Origin: Alkalicoccobacillus porphyridii
GTDB lineage: Bacteria; Bacillota; Bacilli; Bacillales; Bacillaceae_D
Direction of reading: 5' to 3'
Assembly (NCBI RefSeq): GCF_007293315.1
Contig: NZ_VLXZ01000008.1
Span: 163,307 to 227,306, forward strand
DNA: 64,000 nt
Shown here: positions 1 through 7,979 of the stretch, in pieces
How positions within the stretch are numbered: position 1 is the first letter of the stretch
How the letters are laid out: the number at the start of each line of letters is the position of its first letter
Made by a program: the position numbers and the translations under genes
Notes under the pieces: model-generated
The model's input: the letters and a program-made list of their open reading frames with translations, nothing else
The model's database searches: none
What the model was told of the DNA's origin: nothing

Positions 1-816
1 TTTGGCTTAAAGCCAATGAGTGAGCATGAGGTAACACACAGTGAAGAGGAATTGCGTTTAATTCTTTCGGACAGCTATAAAAGTGGTGAAATTAACCAAT
101 CAGAATTTGATTATGTAAGTAAAATCTTTGATTTCGATGAGCGAGTGGCAAAGGAGATTATGGTACCAAGGCCAGAGATGGTCACAATCTCAATTGATGA
201 TCCGCTTGAAGACATTATCAAAACCATTCGTACGGAGAAATATACACGCTATCCTGTGGTAGACGGTGATAAAGATAATGTACTAGGTATTATTAATGTA
301 CGTGAACTATTGTCTAATATTGTTGGGGATCAGGAGCAGGCATTATCCATTCATGATTATATTAGGCCGGTCTTCTCTGTGATTGAATCTGTTCCGATTA
401 AAGATGTATTAGTTGTAATGCAGAAGAACCAAAACCATATGGCTATTTTGTTTGATGAATACGGTGGAACAGCTGGGCTCTTAACGATGGAGGATATCAT
501 CGAAGAAATCGTTGGAGAAATTAACGATGAATTTGATGAAGAAGAAGAGCCAGATGTTGTACAATTGGATGAAAATTACTATCGAATTAGTGGACAGAAG
601 ATGATTACAGAAGTTAATGAGTTACTTGATTTAAACATTGAGGAAGAAGATGCTGATACCATTGGTGGGTGGATGCTAACTCAAAAGTATGATATCAAAG
701 AAGGCGAAGAGCTTTCTTTTGACCATTATTCGTTTAAGGTCATTGAATTTGAAGGACATCAGATCAAAAAGATTGATGTGTATTTAACTCCTTTAAACAA
801 TGAGGAAGAGCTTTAA
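1..816 (+). CDS. CorC/HlyC-family CBS-domain protein, 3' part
   Basis: The reading frame is open from base 1, with five codons before the first ATG at 16, so the window cuts the gene and the N-terminal membrane (DUF21/CNNM) domain is probably off the edge. What remains is a tandem CBS pair, with the typical MVPRPEM entry motif near residue 50 of the visible part, and a C-terminal CorC_HlyC domain (YYRISGQ, then DTIGGW). Family members are membrane proteins tied to Mg2+ or other ion export; B. subtilis has several (YhdP, YqhB, YugS type). Which paralogue this is cannot be told from the sequence. The truncation is a window effect, not a mutation. Confidence 0.85.
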   Translation, partial: FGLKPMSEHEVTHSEEELRLILSDSYKSGEINQSEFDYVSKIFDFDERVAKEIMVPRPEMVTISIDDPLEDIIKTIRTEKYTRYPVVDGDKDNVLGIINVRELLSNIVGDQEQALSIHDYIRPVFSVIESVPIKDVLVVMQKNQNHMAILFDEYGGTAGLLTMEDIIEEIVGEINDEFDEEEEPDVVQLDENYYRISGQKMITEVNELLDLNIEEEDADTIGGWMLTQKYDIKEGEELSFDHYSFKVIEFEGHQIKKIDVYLTPLNNEEEL

Positions 817-832
817 TCAATACCTTATAGGG

Positions 833-866
833 AAGCTTTGGGGATTATCCTCAAAGCTTTTTTTCT
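833..866 (+). terminator. Rho-independent terminator of the CorC-like gene
   Basis: Stem AAGCTTTG / CAAAGCTT, slightly extended into the loop, is followed by a T-rich run and starts 16 bases after the stop codon. Confidence 0.85.
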
Positions 867-915
867 TTTTGTGAGTATATTAACTGACTCACGAGAGGTT
901 AGCTTTTGGAAAACT

Positions 916-983
916 GTGCCCATTTTCATTTTATAAGCATACATTTGGACAGAATGATTTTATACAAGGTATAGTGTGGGCAC
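916..983 (+). promoter_or_regulatory. Possible promoter region with inverted repeat GTGCCCA / TGGGCAC
   Basis: A 7-bp inverted repeat (916-922 and 977-983) brackets a weak promoter-like pair, TTGGAC at 945 and TATAGT at 970 with a 19-bp spacer, upstream of the flavin oxidoreductase. It could be a repressor site, as redox-enzyme genes of this family often carry one, but short repeats occur by chance. Confidence 0.3.
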
Positions 984-1026
984 TGGATAAAAATAAAGAT
1001 AAAACGACTAGTAGGAGGAAAGAACA

Positions 1027-2148
1027 TTGACGATCGAACATATACGTGATGAATTATTTCAGCCAATGAAACTAGGTAATTTGATTATTCCCAGTCGAAT
1101 TGCCTTGGCTCCGATGACAAGAGCTTTTTCCCCAAGTGGTGTGCCTGATAAGAATGTAGCCGCCTATTATCGAAGAAGAGCAGAAAATGGAGTGGGATTA
1201 ATTATTACAGAAGGAACAGCGATTAATCATCCATCCGCTGTTAGTCATCCGGATATACCTCGTTTTTATGGAGAGGACGCACTTTCAGGCTGGAAACAAG
1301 TTGTAGAGCAAGTACACGAGGCAGGTGGCATGATTATTCCTCAGATTTGGCATGTAGGTGGCGCCCGGAAAATTGGGGACGCACCTAATGAAAAATCACT
1401 TCCTGTTAGTCCTTCAGGGTTGGACCTAAGTGGTACTAAAGTGACAGAGCCATTAACTGAAGAGGAAATTAAACAACTGATTGCTGCTTATGCTCAAGCA
1501 GCAGCAGATGCTAAAAGGGTTGGATTCGATGGAATTGAGCTTCATGGAGCACATGGGTATTTAATTGATCAATTTCTGTGGGAGAAGACCAATAAACGAA
1601 CGGATCAGTACGGTGGAGATTTAGTAGGACGGACCACCTTCGCACAAGAAGTGGTAAAGGCATGCAGAGAAGCAGTGGGCCCAGAATTTCTAATTGTTTT
1701 CCGCTATTCCCAATGGAAGCTAGGTGATTATGGAGCCAAATTAGCCTATAATTCTGAAGAGCTGACTCAGCTACTCCTTCCAATATCAGAAGCAGGTGTT
1801 GATGTATTCCACGCTTCAACTAGACGGTTCTGGGAGCCTGAATTTGCTGAGGAGTCAGATTCACTTAACTTGGCAGGTTGGACGAAAAAAATAACAGGCA
1901 AGCCAACAATTACAGTGGGCTCATTAGGCTTAGATCATGCATTTAGAGATGAAAACGGAGCAGCCAATGAAACATCAGTAGCTGAAAATATTGAAAAGCT
2001 CGTTACGAAGCTACAGCAAGATGAGTTTGATTTAGTTGCAGTGGGTCGGGCACTCCTAGCGGATCCGGAATGGGCTACGAAGCTTAAAAACGGCGAACTG
2101 GAGCATGCTACACCGTATTCTCCAGAGTCTACAAAGACATTGTATTAA
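1027..2148 (+). CDS. Old-yellow-enzyme family NADH:flavin oxidoreductase
   Basis: A 373-residue FMN-dependent (beta/alpha)8-barrel ene-reductase that would reduce activated C=C bonds with NAD(P)H. Visible marks are LAPMTRAF near residue 29, QIWHVGG near 105, the active-site stretch HGAHGYLIDQF near 173 followed by R-T-D-Q-Y-G-G, and the C-terminal phosphate-binding VGRALLADPEW. The start is TTG at 1027, chosen because TAGGAGGAAAG lies just before it. The gene is monocistronic, ending at a bidirectional terminator shared with the convergent nitroreductase. The sequence resembles the classical OYE/OPR branch more than the short YqjM branch, but the substrate is unknown. Confidence 0.9.
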   Translation: MTIEHIRDELFQPMKLGNLIIPSRIALAPMTRAFSPSGVPDKNVAAYYRRRAENGVGLIITEGTAINHPSAVSHPDIPRFYGEDALSGWKQVVEQVHEAGGMIIPQIWHVGGARKIGDAPNEKSLPVSPSGLDLSGTKVTEPLTEEEIKQLIAAYAQAAADAKRVGFDGIELHGAHGYLIDQFLWEKTNKRTDQYGGDLVGRTTFAQEVVKACREAVGPEFLIVFRYSQWKLGDYGAKLAYNSEELTQLLLPISEAGVDVFHASTRRFWEPEFAEESDSLNLAGWTKKITGKPTITVGSLGLDHAFRDENGAANETSVAENIEKLVTKLQQDEFDLVAVGRALLADPEWATKLKNGELEHATPYSPESTKTLY

Positions 2149-2195
2149 GCGGTTAGGTTCAAGGGCATGTAAACAAATGGAGAAATAAAATAATA

Positions 2196-2237
2196 GAAAA
2201 AGAGCGGAGAGGTATGCTGCACTCTCCGCGCTTTTTC
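2196..2237 (+). terminator. Bidirectional terminator between convergent genes
   Basis: AAAAAGAGCGGAGAG pairs with CTCTCCGCGCTTTTT. An A-run on one side and a T-run on the other let it serve the OYE gene on plus and the nitroreductase on minus, whose stop codon directly abuts it. Confidence 0.85.
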
Positions 2238-2912
2238 TTAATTCTCCCAGTGAACTATATCTGATAACCGCTGCCTTGTCTTTTCTCTAGCTGGTTCTGC
2301 TGTTCTATATCCAAAGGCAACCATAACAGAAACTTTCCAGCTTCCTTCTGCTATTATGTCCTCGTTTTTTAGTAGTTCGTTAACTTTCTCTGCATGAAAG
2401 CCTTCAATTGGACATGAATCAATCCCGATTTGTGCAGCAGTACTCATCATATTACCCAATGCAATATAGGTCTGTTTGCTGGCCCAGTCGAATAGTGAAC
2501 GCTCTGATTCAAAAAGATTTTGGTTATCTTGTTGAAAGGCTTTATAACGGGGGGCGAGCTCCTCTATCGTTTCTTCGGGAAGTCCTTTTATATGCTTATT
2601 AATATATGTCGCATACTCAGAATCATAGCGAGCCTCAGTATGAGCGAGTATAAGCACAAAATGGCTAGCCGTGTCTAATTGGCGTGCGGCGCCAGATGCA
2701 ACATCCTTTAACTTCTCTCGTAACTCCGGATTTTGGATAATGATAAACCTCCAAGGCTCGTACCCAATAGAACTCGGTGATAGTCTTGCGGTCTCAAGAA
2801 TAAATTCAAAATCCTCCTCATTTATCTTCTTACTGATATCAAATTCTTTTGTGGCGTGCCGAAAATAAAAGGCATCTAAGATTTCTTGTTTCTTATCGTT
2901 TTTTTCTGACAT
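2238..2912 (-). CDS. NAD(P)H nitroreductase family protein
   Basis: A 224-residue FMN-binding nitroreductase of the NfsB/YfkO type, which would reduce nitroaromatics, quinones or flavin using NAD(P)H. N-terminal RHATKEFD is the usual FMN-phosphate contact, LSPSSIGYEPWRF is the classic SPSSxGxxPW motif near residue 46, and GIDSCPIEGF near 164 is the conserved region before the C-terminal part. The ATG at 2912 follows AGAAGGAGTG at good spacing. Two flavin-dependent reductases face each other here, but nothing shows that they work together. Confidence 0.9.
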   Translation of the reverse strand: MSEKNDKKQEILDAFYFRHATKEFDISKKINEEDFEFILETARLSPSSIGYEPWRFIIIQNPELREKLKDVASGAARQLDTASHFVLILAHTEARYDSEYATYINKHIKGLPEETIEELAPRYKAFQQDNQNLFESERSLFDWASKQTYIALGNMMSTAAQIGIDSCPIEGFHAEKVNELLKNEDIIAEGSWKVSVMVAFGYRTAEPAREKTRQRLSDIVHWEN

Positions 2913-3015
2913 GTTCCCACTCCTTCTAGCAAATATGTAGTATGTTTATGGTAAAGGACAGACTTCTAGATAACAAGCAATTAGATAAGTAGAAGACAAT
3001 CTGAAGGAGATAATT

Positions 3016-3663
3016 ATGAGACAAATTATTGCGTTAGGTGGGGGAGGATTCTCGATGGAACCAGATAATCCACTTATTGATGAGTACATACTTAATCAAG
3101 CAAGCATTGAGAGACCAGCCATTTGCTTCTTACCAACGGCAAGTGGGGATCAAGATCATTACATTGCAAGATTCTATCATGCTTTCAAAGAAAAAAGCTG
3201 TAACCCAACCCACCTCTCATTATTTGAGCCGAATTTTGATCGGTTAGAAGAATTTGTCTTGGCTCAGGACATTATCTACGTGGGTGGAGGCAGTACTAGA
3301 AATATGCTTGTACTCTGGAAGGAATGGGGTCTCGACATTATTTTGAAAGATGCCTATTATAAGGGCATAATAATGGCTGGCATCAGTGCCGGGGCAAATT
3401 GCTGGTTTGAAGAAGGATTAACCGATCCCCTAAATGGTCCACTATACAAAATAGATGGATTGGGTTTATTGGAAGGGAGTATTTGTCCTCATTATGATGG
3501 AGAAGAGAAAAGAAAACCAACCTATCAAAACTTAATTAAGACCGGGCAGATGAAAGCTGGGTAGGGAGTGAACGACAGCACAGCGTTGCATTTTATTAAT
3601 GAGGACTTGCATCATGCTGTCTATTCTACAGATCAAGCAGGTTATGAAAGAGTACAAATATGA
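3016..3663 (+). pseudogene. Peptidase-E-like (S51) gene interrupted by an amber codon
   Basis: The frame codes for a dipeptidase-E-like serine hydrolase. IIALGGGGFS opens it, DIIYVGGGSTRNML is the family glycine loop, MAGISAGANCWF holds the nucleophile serine and SICPHYDGE a conserved His. After 182 residues (MKAG) a TAG at 3562-3564 stops the frame. Reading through it, the same frame continues GVNDSTALHFINEDLHHAV and YSTDQAGYERVQI to a TGA at 3661-3663, which is how this family normally ends. The full product would be about 215 residues. One substitution (for instance TAT or CAG to TAG) explains it. The shorter product lacks the last strands and is probably inactive. A sequencing error is possible. 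Confidence 0.8.
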
Positions 3664-3685
3664 GTTCAATGAAAAGAAGCTCGGA

Positions 3686-3731
3686 CAACATTGAAAAAGT
3701 CATGGAAAAATGAGCTGGATGGCGCCGCCCT
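3686..3731 (-). repeat. Relic of the interspersed element (flank piece)
   Basis: The stretch TTGAAAAAGTCATGGAAAAATG followed by AGCTGGATGGCGCCGC matches the inner-end flank seen whole near 18310 and 32170. It lies just after the peptidase-E-like gene and before that gene's terminator. The rest of 3664-3800 shows only a small hairpin (TACGGTT / AACCGTA) and nothing coding. Confidence 0.6.
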
Positions 3732-3802
3732 ACGGTTCCAAACCGTATGGCGTCTATACATACAATAATAGAGGGGCAGGGACAAAAGTAATTAAACATA
3801 AT

Positions 3803-3845
3803 GAAAAGACGAATGATTCTAAGTCATTCGTCTTTCATATTTTAT
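3803..3845 (+). terminator. Strong hairpin terminator
   Basis: AAAGACGAATGA pairs perfectly with TCATTCGTCTTT around a 7-base loop, and an AT-rich run follows. Probably the original terminator of the peptidase-E-like gene, now 140 bases past its stop codon. Confidence 0.85.
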
Positions 3846-3851
3846 TTTAAC

Positions 3852-3973
3852 GAGCGTAAGGAGAACCCGAGACTCCTGTGGAAAAGAACGAGTCTGAAGA
3901 CATCGAAGTGGTGGTTTTCCGTTTCGAGGGCTGAGGCCGTTCCCACGGAAAGCGAGGGATTCTCCTGGAGCGG
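3852..3973 (+). repeat. Core hairpin module of the interspersed element
   Basis: About 120 bp from GCGTAAGGAGAACCC to GGATTCTCCTGGAGCGG, matching the core at 13382-13502 with scattered differences. The two ends (GGAGAACCC and G-A-TTCTCC) can pair, so the module folds as a long imperfect hairpin. The open frames over it are by-products of the repeat. No outer terminal repeats are attached here. The remaining 95 bases before the convergent rlmA-like gene show nothing else. Confidence 0.75.
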
Positions 3974-4068
3974 ATTTGTTGCAATGTTCGTGTTTAAAAT
4001 GAAGATTTTATGTTATGTCTCAGCCTGTCTATTTTTTAGTGAAAAATGAAAGCCCCCGCTTTTAACGA

Positions 4069-4923
4069 CTAATCTCTTGCTATACCAATCAATAGATCTA
4101 AGTCGATGGTTATTCTGTTTTGTGACTTCATTATAAAATCTTCTTTTTCCGACTTAGAGGCTTTCCATAAAAGGGGAGTCATCTCAAGTAATGATTTCAT
4201 TTGGTCTTCCAGTAAAGAAACCTGATAGGACAACTTATGCTTATTAATAAGATTGAAATTCTCATTAAATAAACTCGTTGTTTCAGAATTTGAATAGCTC
4301 GTCGGCTGGTCATTAAAATGCTGACGTAATTCTTGAAGATAATAACGACCTGGCACAACTTTTATAACAATCCCATTTGGTGTTAGAATTCTTTTAAATT
4401 CTTGATAGTTTGATGGAGATAAAATAGATAGAATGCAATCAAATGACTGCTTTGTAAATGGCAAATTGGCCAAATCTCCAACAACCCAAAGCTTGTTCTC
4501 ATCATGAGTAGCTGCAAGCTTGATCCCCTCTTTAGAAAGATCCAACCCTACAGATAATTCAAAGGATTGTTGACGACTTTCTATTAATCGGTGAAGATGT
4601 GAGCCCTCGCCACTGCCTGCATCTAGCACATTCTTCAGACTAATAGATTCTATAGCTTCAGAAAGAACTTGGTGCAGTGGATCATATATGGCGCTAGACA
4701 GAATCATCTTTCTTCTTGCCTCGAATAATTTTCGAGTATAAAGACGATCATTCGCGCGAGTTGTGAGATGGACATATCCCTGTTTAGCAAAATCAAAGGT
4801 ATGCTTATTTAAGCAGAGTAAGCTTTTGAACTCATGGAGTTTCATGCTCTCGTTACATATTGGACACTGGAATAAATCAATGTGTTTTTGAGCAAGCTGA
4901 GCACGTTTTATTCTTTTTTTCAA
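4069..4923 (-). CDS. RlmA-type 23S rRNA (guanine-N1)-methyltransferase
   Basis: An N-terminal zinc site, FQCPICN then LLCLNKHTFDFAKQGYVHL (CxxC...CxxxH), precedes a Rossmann SAM-binding domain with NVLDAGSGEGSHLHRL and VVGDLANLPF. This layout is specific to the RlmA/TlrB family, which methylates G745 or G748 in helix 35 of 23S rRNA; the Gram-positive type at G748 can give tylosin resistance together with a second methylation. The upstream ATG at 4941 has no ribosome binding site. TTG at 4923 is preceded by GAGGTG five bases away and is preferred (about 284 residues). The leader carries a 95-bp imperfect palindrome, so regulation through mRNA structure is possible. Confidence 0.85.
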   Translation of the reverse strand: MKKRIKRAQLAQKHIDLFQCPICNESMKLHEFKSLLCLNKHTFDFAKQGYVHLTTRANDRLYTRKLFEARRKMILSSAIYDPLHQVLSEAIESISLKNVLDAGSGEGSHLHRLIESRQQSFELSVGLDLSKEGIKLAATHDENKLWVVGDLANLPFTKQSFDCILSILSPSNYQEFKRILTPNGIVIKVVPGRYYLQELRQHFNDQPTSYSNSETTSLFNENFNLINKHKLSYQVSLLEDQMKSLLEMTPLLWKASKSEKEDFIMKSQNRITIDLDLLIGIARD

Positions 4924-4946
4924 AGGAGACACCTCATTCATTTATG

Positions 4947-5041
4947 ATAGATAACAATCAAAAATGAGGCATAGCTAAATAAACCTTTAAGAATAGAGAA
5001 AAAAATAAAGGTTTACGTAGGACTATGCCATTGTTATCTAT
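4947..5041 (-). repeat. 95-bp imperfect palindrome in the rlmA-like leader
   Basis: Three nested arm pairs line up: ATAGATAACAAT with ATTGTTATCTAT, GGCATAG with CTATGCC, and AAACCTTTA with TAAAGGTTT, around a 16-base loop. On the minus strand it would form one long three-part stem just upstream of the rlmA-like start. It could be a small inverted-repeat element or a regulatory leader. Confidence 0.75.
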
Positions 5042-5180
5042 AACGAATGTATTTAATCAAGGTGTAAAACTCCTTTTATATTCAAGCTCATGGACAGAAT
5101 AACAAAAAAATAAAACTAGGTAAATGAGGAAATTTGCCAGAGCAATGGCCGATAAGTAAATAGATAGAGATAAATGATAA

Positions 5181-5603
5181 AGCCCTTATTATTGTGTAAA
5201 TACTGATTTCAACTGCGGGAAGAAAAGGGCGTCACTGAAAAAGTCACCTAGAAATGAGCTCATGCACCGCTACAGGAGATAACTTCGCTTTCCACGGGAA
5301 CGGCCACAGCCCTTGAAGTGGAAGGGCGCCACTTCAATGTCGGTCTGCCGCGTTCTGTTCCGTAGGAGTCTACGTTTTCTCCTTCCGCTCATGTTCCTGA
5401 TTAGACAAAATATTAAGGAAATCAAAGATTTTTGATATGAAATGAGATTTATTTTAATAAAAAACTATTTTTAGGTGGACTCGATATAAAGGTTCAATGA
5501 GATAAATTGACAGAGTCGAGTTAGCTCATTACCTTGCCTCAGGTAAGTGCCCCCATTTTCGGGAGCGGCAGCCGAAGAAACTAATTACACAAAAGCATGG
5601 ACT
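5181..5603. mobile_element. Complete copy of the interspersed MITE-like element
   Basis: The left end has GCCCTTATTATTGTGTAAAT and the right end ATTACACAAAAGCATGGAC, imperfect inverted repeats of each other; flanking TGATAAAG / CTTTATCA extends the symmetry. Inside are CACTGAAAAAGTCA, the core hairpin with the 41.4-kb copy's arms inverted (5265-5390), and the second hairpin module near 5490-5575. No open frame encodes a transposase. It fills most of the gap before the SRPBCC gene. The flanks, 5042-5180 and 5604-5645, show nothing else except that gene's ribosome binding site. Confidence 0.75.
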
Positions 5604-5645
5604 TTATCAAATTAAATAAATTGGTTTAAGGAAGAGGAAAAGAAC

Positions 5646-6380
5646 ATGAACGAGATAAAGATATTTACCTTTGACGAGGTTATTGATGCACCCATTGAGC
5701 TTGTTTTTATGTGCTTAAACAAGGATGAACATGTGTTGCAATGGAATGAATTCGTTTTAAAAAATATTTATCCAACTGACTCAGAAGATGACCTTCGACA
5801 AGGTTCAACCTATCAGGCTGTGCAAAAGATTGGAAAAAAAGAGCTCACATTAGATGTGGAAATCATTGAATTTAATCCGCCTCATCAAGTGACTCTAAAA
5901 ATAGAGACAAAAGAAGGACTGTCCTACACTAGATATCAGTTATCAGAAGATACGAACAGGACCCGATTACAAGTTGAGGCGAGCTTAATCCCTAGTAGTG
6001 TTAAGTATAAGCTGATGTCAAAATTAACTAGCTGGGCTGTACAATTTGTAAACAAGGTACAGTATAAAGCCTTTGTTGAATACGTACATGAGCATAATCA
6101 TTTCACTTGGGACTTAGCGTATACTAGTGAAGACGGTGATTACTTCACATTAGGGAAAGCCATATTACAATCGAATAGCAGTTGGAGAGTCTATCTAGAT
6201 AACGGAGACAGTGACAGTTATAATATGCTTAATGACCGAGGATATAAGATGGAGCATCTAGGGGTCTTTTTATTTGAAACAGACAGCTTGAGTAAAGCGC
6301 AAGAAGAATTTATTCAATGGGCGGATACTGTTTGGAAACCAATGTTATATGATAGGTTTATGGAGTCAGAATTGAAATAA
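5646..6380 (+). CDS. SRPBCC-domain (START-like) protein
   Basis: The first 145 or so residues fit the SRPBCC/polyketide-cyclase fold: opening FDEVIDAPIELVFMCL, then HVLQWNEFV, a QVTLKIETKEGLSYTRYQL strand pair and a long C-terminal helix. This fold binds hydrophobic ligands in a helix-grip cavity. About 100 further residues (HFTWDLAYTSEDG onward) form an extra domain that I do not recognise. ATG 5646 follows GGAAGAGG. Only 33 bases separate it from the sigma-54 activator, so they may be co-transcribed, but nothing shows a link to hydroxybutyrate use. Confidence 0.7.
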   Translation: MNEIKIFTFDEVIDAPIELVFMCLNKDEHVLQWNEFVLKNIYPTDSEDDLRQGSTYQAVQKIGKKELTLDVEIIEFNPPHQVTLKIETKEGLSYTRYQLSEDTNRTRLQVEASLIPSSVKYKLMSKLTSWAVQFVNKVQYKAFVEYVHEHNHFTWDLAYTSEDGDYFTLGKAILQSNSSWRVYLDNGDSDSYNMLNDRGYKMEHLGVFLFETDSLSKAQEEFIQWADTVWKPMLYDRFMESELK

Positions 6381-6413
6381 AGCGGTTTTAAAGCAATTTT
6401 GGAGGTGAGTCAC

Positions 6414-7778
6414 ATGTTTCCACAGGATAATGACTATAAGGATGAAATATTTAAAACGGTATTTGAAGATGCGTATCACTGTTTTGTAGTGGTTGATAGG
6501 CATGGATTTGTAACATATATGAATAATAGTTATTGTCAATTTCTTAATGTCGATAAGGATTCTGTTATCGGTCAGCATGTGACAGATGTGATTGAGAACT
6601 CCAGAATGCATATTGTGGCTGAGACGGGTATCGAAGAAATTGCTGATCTTCAATATATTCGGGGAAATCACATGATTGCTAACCGCATCCCGGTACGAGC
6701 AAATGGTGAAATTGTGGGAGCGGTTGGCACGGTTTTGTTCCGTGATACCCAAGAATGGATGAGCATGAATAGCCATATCAAGGATCTTTTACTTGAGCTT
6801 GAACAGTTTCGTAAGCAAAAAAGAGGCCAATTTGAGGCGACTTATTCTTTACATGATATTGTCGGTAGCTCCGAAAAAATGAGTGAGCTAAAGGAAAAAG
6901 TAAAGAGAATTGCAACGGGAGATGTCTCGGTATTAATTAGAGGGGAAAGTGGAACGGGAAAGGAGTTAATAGCTCATAGTATCCATCATTTAAGTGAGAG
7001 AAATACAAAACCTTTTGTCAAAGTGAACTGTGCGGCGATTCCCGAGCACCTATTAGAATCCGAGCTATTTGGGTATCAGGAGGGGGCTTTTACGGGTGCA
7101 AAAAAAGGTGGTAAGCCTGGCAAGTTTCAATTGGCAGATGGGGGGACTTTATTTCTGGATGAGATAGGGGACATGCCACTAAGCGCACAAGTGAAAATTC
7201 TACGTGCCTTACAAGAAGGAGAAATTGAATCAGTTGGATCGACTCATTTGGATAAAGTGGACGTGAGAATTATTGCGGCGACGAATCAACCTCTGGAAGA
7301 ACTCTTGAAAAAACAAACCTTTCGTGAAGACTTATTTTATCGAATCAATGTGGTTCAGCTGCAAATACCCGCATTGAGAGACAGACCAGAGGATATACCA
7401 GTACTTGCTAAATATATGCTGCATACCATCACCCAGAGAACAGGAAAACGAATTGACGATTTTAATAAAGAAGTATTTAGTTGCTTCCAAACGTATGAGT
7501 GGCCAGGGAACGCACGAGAGCTGGAAAATGTCATCGAATCAGCCGTGTATTTAACTAATTCTGAATGTATTCAAATGGAGGATATTCCGGATCGGCTCAA
7601 ACGTGAAAACAAAAATCTTGATAAAGTAGGTAACCTGAAACAGCTTATGGCTGACTTTGAGAAAAAAACAATTGTACAAGCGTTATCTAACACAAGTGGC
7701 GATAAGCAAAAAGCTGCCGAACTTCTACAAATAGGGAAGTCCAGCCTATACGAGAAAATTCATAAATATCAGCTTTAA
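6414..7778 (+). CDS. PAS-containing sigma-54-dependent activator
   Basis: A 454-residue bacterial enhancer-binding protein. A PAS-like sensor covers about residues 10-110 (AYHCFVVVDRHGFVTYMNNS). The AAA+ domain has Walker A GESGTGKE near 179, the sigma-54 contact loop GAFTGA near 220, Walker B LFLDEIGD near 245 and an arginine-finger region at FREDLFYRINV. A Fis-type helix-turn-helix ends it (KQKAAELLQIGKSSLYEKI). The longer frame from TTG 6399 is rejected because GGAGGTG then lies inside it, correctly placed for ATG 6414. It sits upstream of a -24/-12 promoter with two matching palindromes, so it is the likely activator of the 3-hydroxybutyrate operon, with the PAS domain sensing substrate. 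Confidence 0.92.
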   Translation: MFPQDNDYKDEIFKTVFEDAYHCFVVVDRHGFVTYMNNSYCQFLNVDKDSVIGQHVTDVIENSRMHIVAETGIEEIADLQYIRGNHMIANRIPVRANGEIVGAVGTVLFRDTQEWMSMNSHIKDLLLELEQFRKQKRGQFEATYSLHDIVGSSEKMSELKEKVKRIATGDVSVLIRGESGTGKELIAHSIHHLSERNTKPFVKVNCAAIPEHLLESELFGYQEGAFTGAKKGGKPGKFQLADGGTLFLDEIGDMPLSAQVKILRALQEGEIESVGSTHLDKVDVRIIAATNQPLEELLKKQTFREDLFYRINVVQLQIPALRDRPEDIPVLAKYMLHTITQRTGKRIDDFNKEVFSCFQTYEWPGNARELENVIESAVYLTNSECIQMEDIPDRLKRENKNLDKVGNLKQLMADFEKKTIVQALSNTSGDKQKAAELLQIGKSSLYEKIHKYQL

Positions 7779-7781
7779 ATC

Positions 7782-7797
7782 TTCCGGATACCCGGAA
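7782..7797. promoter_or_regulatory. Upstream activator site 1 (palindrome)
   Basis: TTCCGGATACCCGGAA is a perfect 6-bp inverted repeat around 4 bases, directly after the activator gene. It shares its pattern with site 2, 80 bp downstream. Assignment to the adjacent sigma-54 activator is by position and pattern. Confidence 0.75.
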
Positions 7798-7827
7798 AAA
7801 ATTCCAAGAAATCAGAATAACTGATAC

Positions 7828-7841
7828 TGAAAGCGTTTTCA
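7828..7841. promoter_or_regulatory. cre box (CcpA site) of the hydroxybutyrate operon
   Basis: TGAAAGCGTTTTCA fits the CcpA consensus TGNAANCGNNNNCA, palindromic with the central CG. It lies between the two activator palindromes, where bound CcpA could block looping by the sigma-54 activator. Confidence 0.8.
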
Positions 7842-7861
7842 ATAAGTTATAATCATCATCT

Positions 7862-7877
7862 TTCCACGTATCCGGAA
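7862..7877. promoter_or_regulatory. Upstream activator site 2 (palindrome)
   Basis: TTCCACGTATCCGGAA matches site 1 in 12 of 16 positions and in both outer half-sites. It is centred about 60 bp upstream of the -12 element, a usual enhancer distance. Confidence 0.72.
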
Positions 7878-7917
7878 AGGTGATATTTTTTTTGGTTGAT
7901 AAGTTAGTCTTAAAAAG

Positions 7918-7934
7918 TTGGCACACTTCTTGCA
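7918..7934 (+). promoter_or_regulatory. Sigma-54 (-24/-12) promoter
   Basis: TTGGCACACTTCTTGCA matches the consensus TGGCAC-N5-TTGCA exactly, with GG and GC the required 12 bp apart. Transcription would start near 7945, so the upstream ATG at 7944 cannot be the dehydrogenase start. Confidence 0.92.
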
Positions 7935-7979
7935 AGGAGAATAATGAACACTGTTTATGAAAAAGGAGGAGGTTTTACA

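Noticed and set aside
3801..4049. 82-residue plus-strand frame
   Set aside because: It covers a terminator and the core of the interspersed repeat; similar frames recur at the other copies.
7944..7979. ATG 7944 as start of the hydroxybutyrate dehydrogenase
   Set aside because: It lies at the predicted sigma-54 transcription start and before the only ribosome binding site.
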